Assembly: GCA_947495135.1 (NCBI GenBank)
Contig: CANLXN010000012.1
Location: 1-64,000, forward strand
Reading direction: 5' to 3'
Length of the DNA: 64,000 nt
DNA from: an uncultured Flavobacteriaceae bacterium
Lineage (GTDB): Bacteria; Bacteroidota; Bacteroidia; Flavobacteriales; Flavobacteriaceae
The notes beneath the pieces were generated by a model that did no database searches, was not told where the DNA came from, and was given only the letters and a program-made list of their open reading frames with translations. Made by a program: the position numbers and the translations under genes. Shown here piece by piece: positions 63,748-64,000 of the stretch (the stretch's first letter is position 1; each line of letters starts with the position of its first letter).

Positions 63748-64000
63748 AAAAATAATTCTTTTTCACTTATTGGTGAATGTATTGGTCGTGCTTTTTATAA
63801 CAGGAGCATCCTATATTCATGTTCCGCTAGAGGGTTTTAAAGACACCGCTATTTATTTGGTTCATCTTTGTGTACTGCAAATAACAGTAGCTGGGTTTAT
63901 ATATTTCTTAAGTTTATTTAAGTGGGTTTTTAGAGTTCTTTTCTCCTTTTTGTTTGTGTTGTACTGTTTGTTCTCTTTTTGGGCTTACACACAGGATATG
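63725..64000 (+). CDS. Membrane protein N-terminus, probably sulfatase/EptA-like transferase (truncated by window end)
   Basis: 92 codons from ATG 63725 run open to the end of the window and overlap the acyltransferase gene by 23 bases. At least three hydrophobic segments are visible ('KKIILFHLLVNVLVVLFI', 'AIYLVHLCVLQITVAGFIY', 'VFRVLFSFLFVLYCLFSFW'). The layout, with 'AYTQDM' after the last helix, resembles phosphoethanolamine-transferase (EptA-like) N-termini, but the catalytic part is outside the window. Confidence 0.5.
   Translation, partial: MVKLKKHKKIILFHLLVNVLVVLFITGASYIHVPLEGFKDTAIYLVHLCVLQITVAGFIYFLSLFKWVFRVLFSFLFVLYCLFSFWAYTQDM

Overview
The window is chromosomal DNA of a marine-type member of the Flavobacteriaceae (Bacteroidota). 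Evidence: low GC content; three proteins with C-terminal type IX secretion sorting domains ('YPNP' start, 'KK' or 'KE' end); lipoproteins with acidic residues after the lipobox cysteine; TAnnTTTG-type -7 promoter boxes; few Shine-Dalgarno sites; and a flavobacterial gene set (C-minus L32, GlnRS, glgA-glgC-glgB with a GH31 enzyme). Most genes are housekeeping. I see no prophage, CRISPR array, insertion sequence or integrase.

Layout. 1-4.0 kb: end of a polysaccharide-related locus, with the 3' part of a secreted protein carrying 480-bp tandem repeats, a second secreted protein and a sodium/solute symporter. 4.1-7.0 kb: a small membrane protein, then an O-acyltransferase (MBOAT) gene broken by a frameshift and a stop codon, and its SGNH-like partner. 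7.0-9.3 kb (minus): GreA-like protein, MtgA and a FAD oxidoreductase. 9.4-14.4 kb (minus): accC, accB, fabH, then rpmF, a DUF177 gene and pdxA, split by a strong bidirectional terminator. 14.5-20.9 kb: ribE, a small proline-rich protein, a CAT-anticodon tRNA, mce and rbfA with interlocked divergent promoters, a LolC/FtsX-type permease, dusB and lepA. 21.0-28.1 kb: a glycogen operon (glgA, glgC, glgB) and a GH31 glucosidase. 28.2-33.6 kb: a small lipoprotein and a cation/proton antiporter (minus), and a UspA-like/SulP pair (plus). 33.8-40.1 kb: a YHYH lipoprotein, a MORN-like lipoprotein, an unannotated 59-aa basic protein, a metallo-hydrolase, an S8 protease and an M1 peptidase. 40.1-44.4 kb: a structured intergenic element, rnpA, DUF4349, an S41 protease and a sterol-desaturase-like protein. 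44.4-53.2 kb (minus): ammonium transporter, a 1785-aa Asp-box adhesin-like secreted protein, GNAT, CDF transporter and rpiB. 53.24-53.84 kb: an AT-rich gap that is a good candidate for the chromosome origin. 53.8-64.0 kb: DUF2007, rnr, DUF2807, LysE, tRNA-Cys, folB, glnS with a C-terminal extension, a CPBP protease, a Cys/His-rich secreted protein, an XRE regulator, an acyltransferase-3 protein and the start of a membrane protein cut by the window end.

How the genes fit together: glgA/C/B build glycogen from glucose-1-phosphate, and the GH31 enzyme probably trims alpha-glucans. fabH/accB/accC start fatty-acid synthesis. The secreted proteins and symporter at the left edge look like polysaccharide capture and sugar uptake. 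The most notable non-coding features are the candidate origin (repeated TGTTRAYAA-like boxes plus a G/C skew switch), the rnpA-upstream structured element with a decayed relative near the CAT tRNA, the palindrome touching the glgA start, and a large inverted repeat in front of the XRE regulator.
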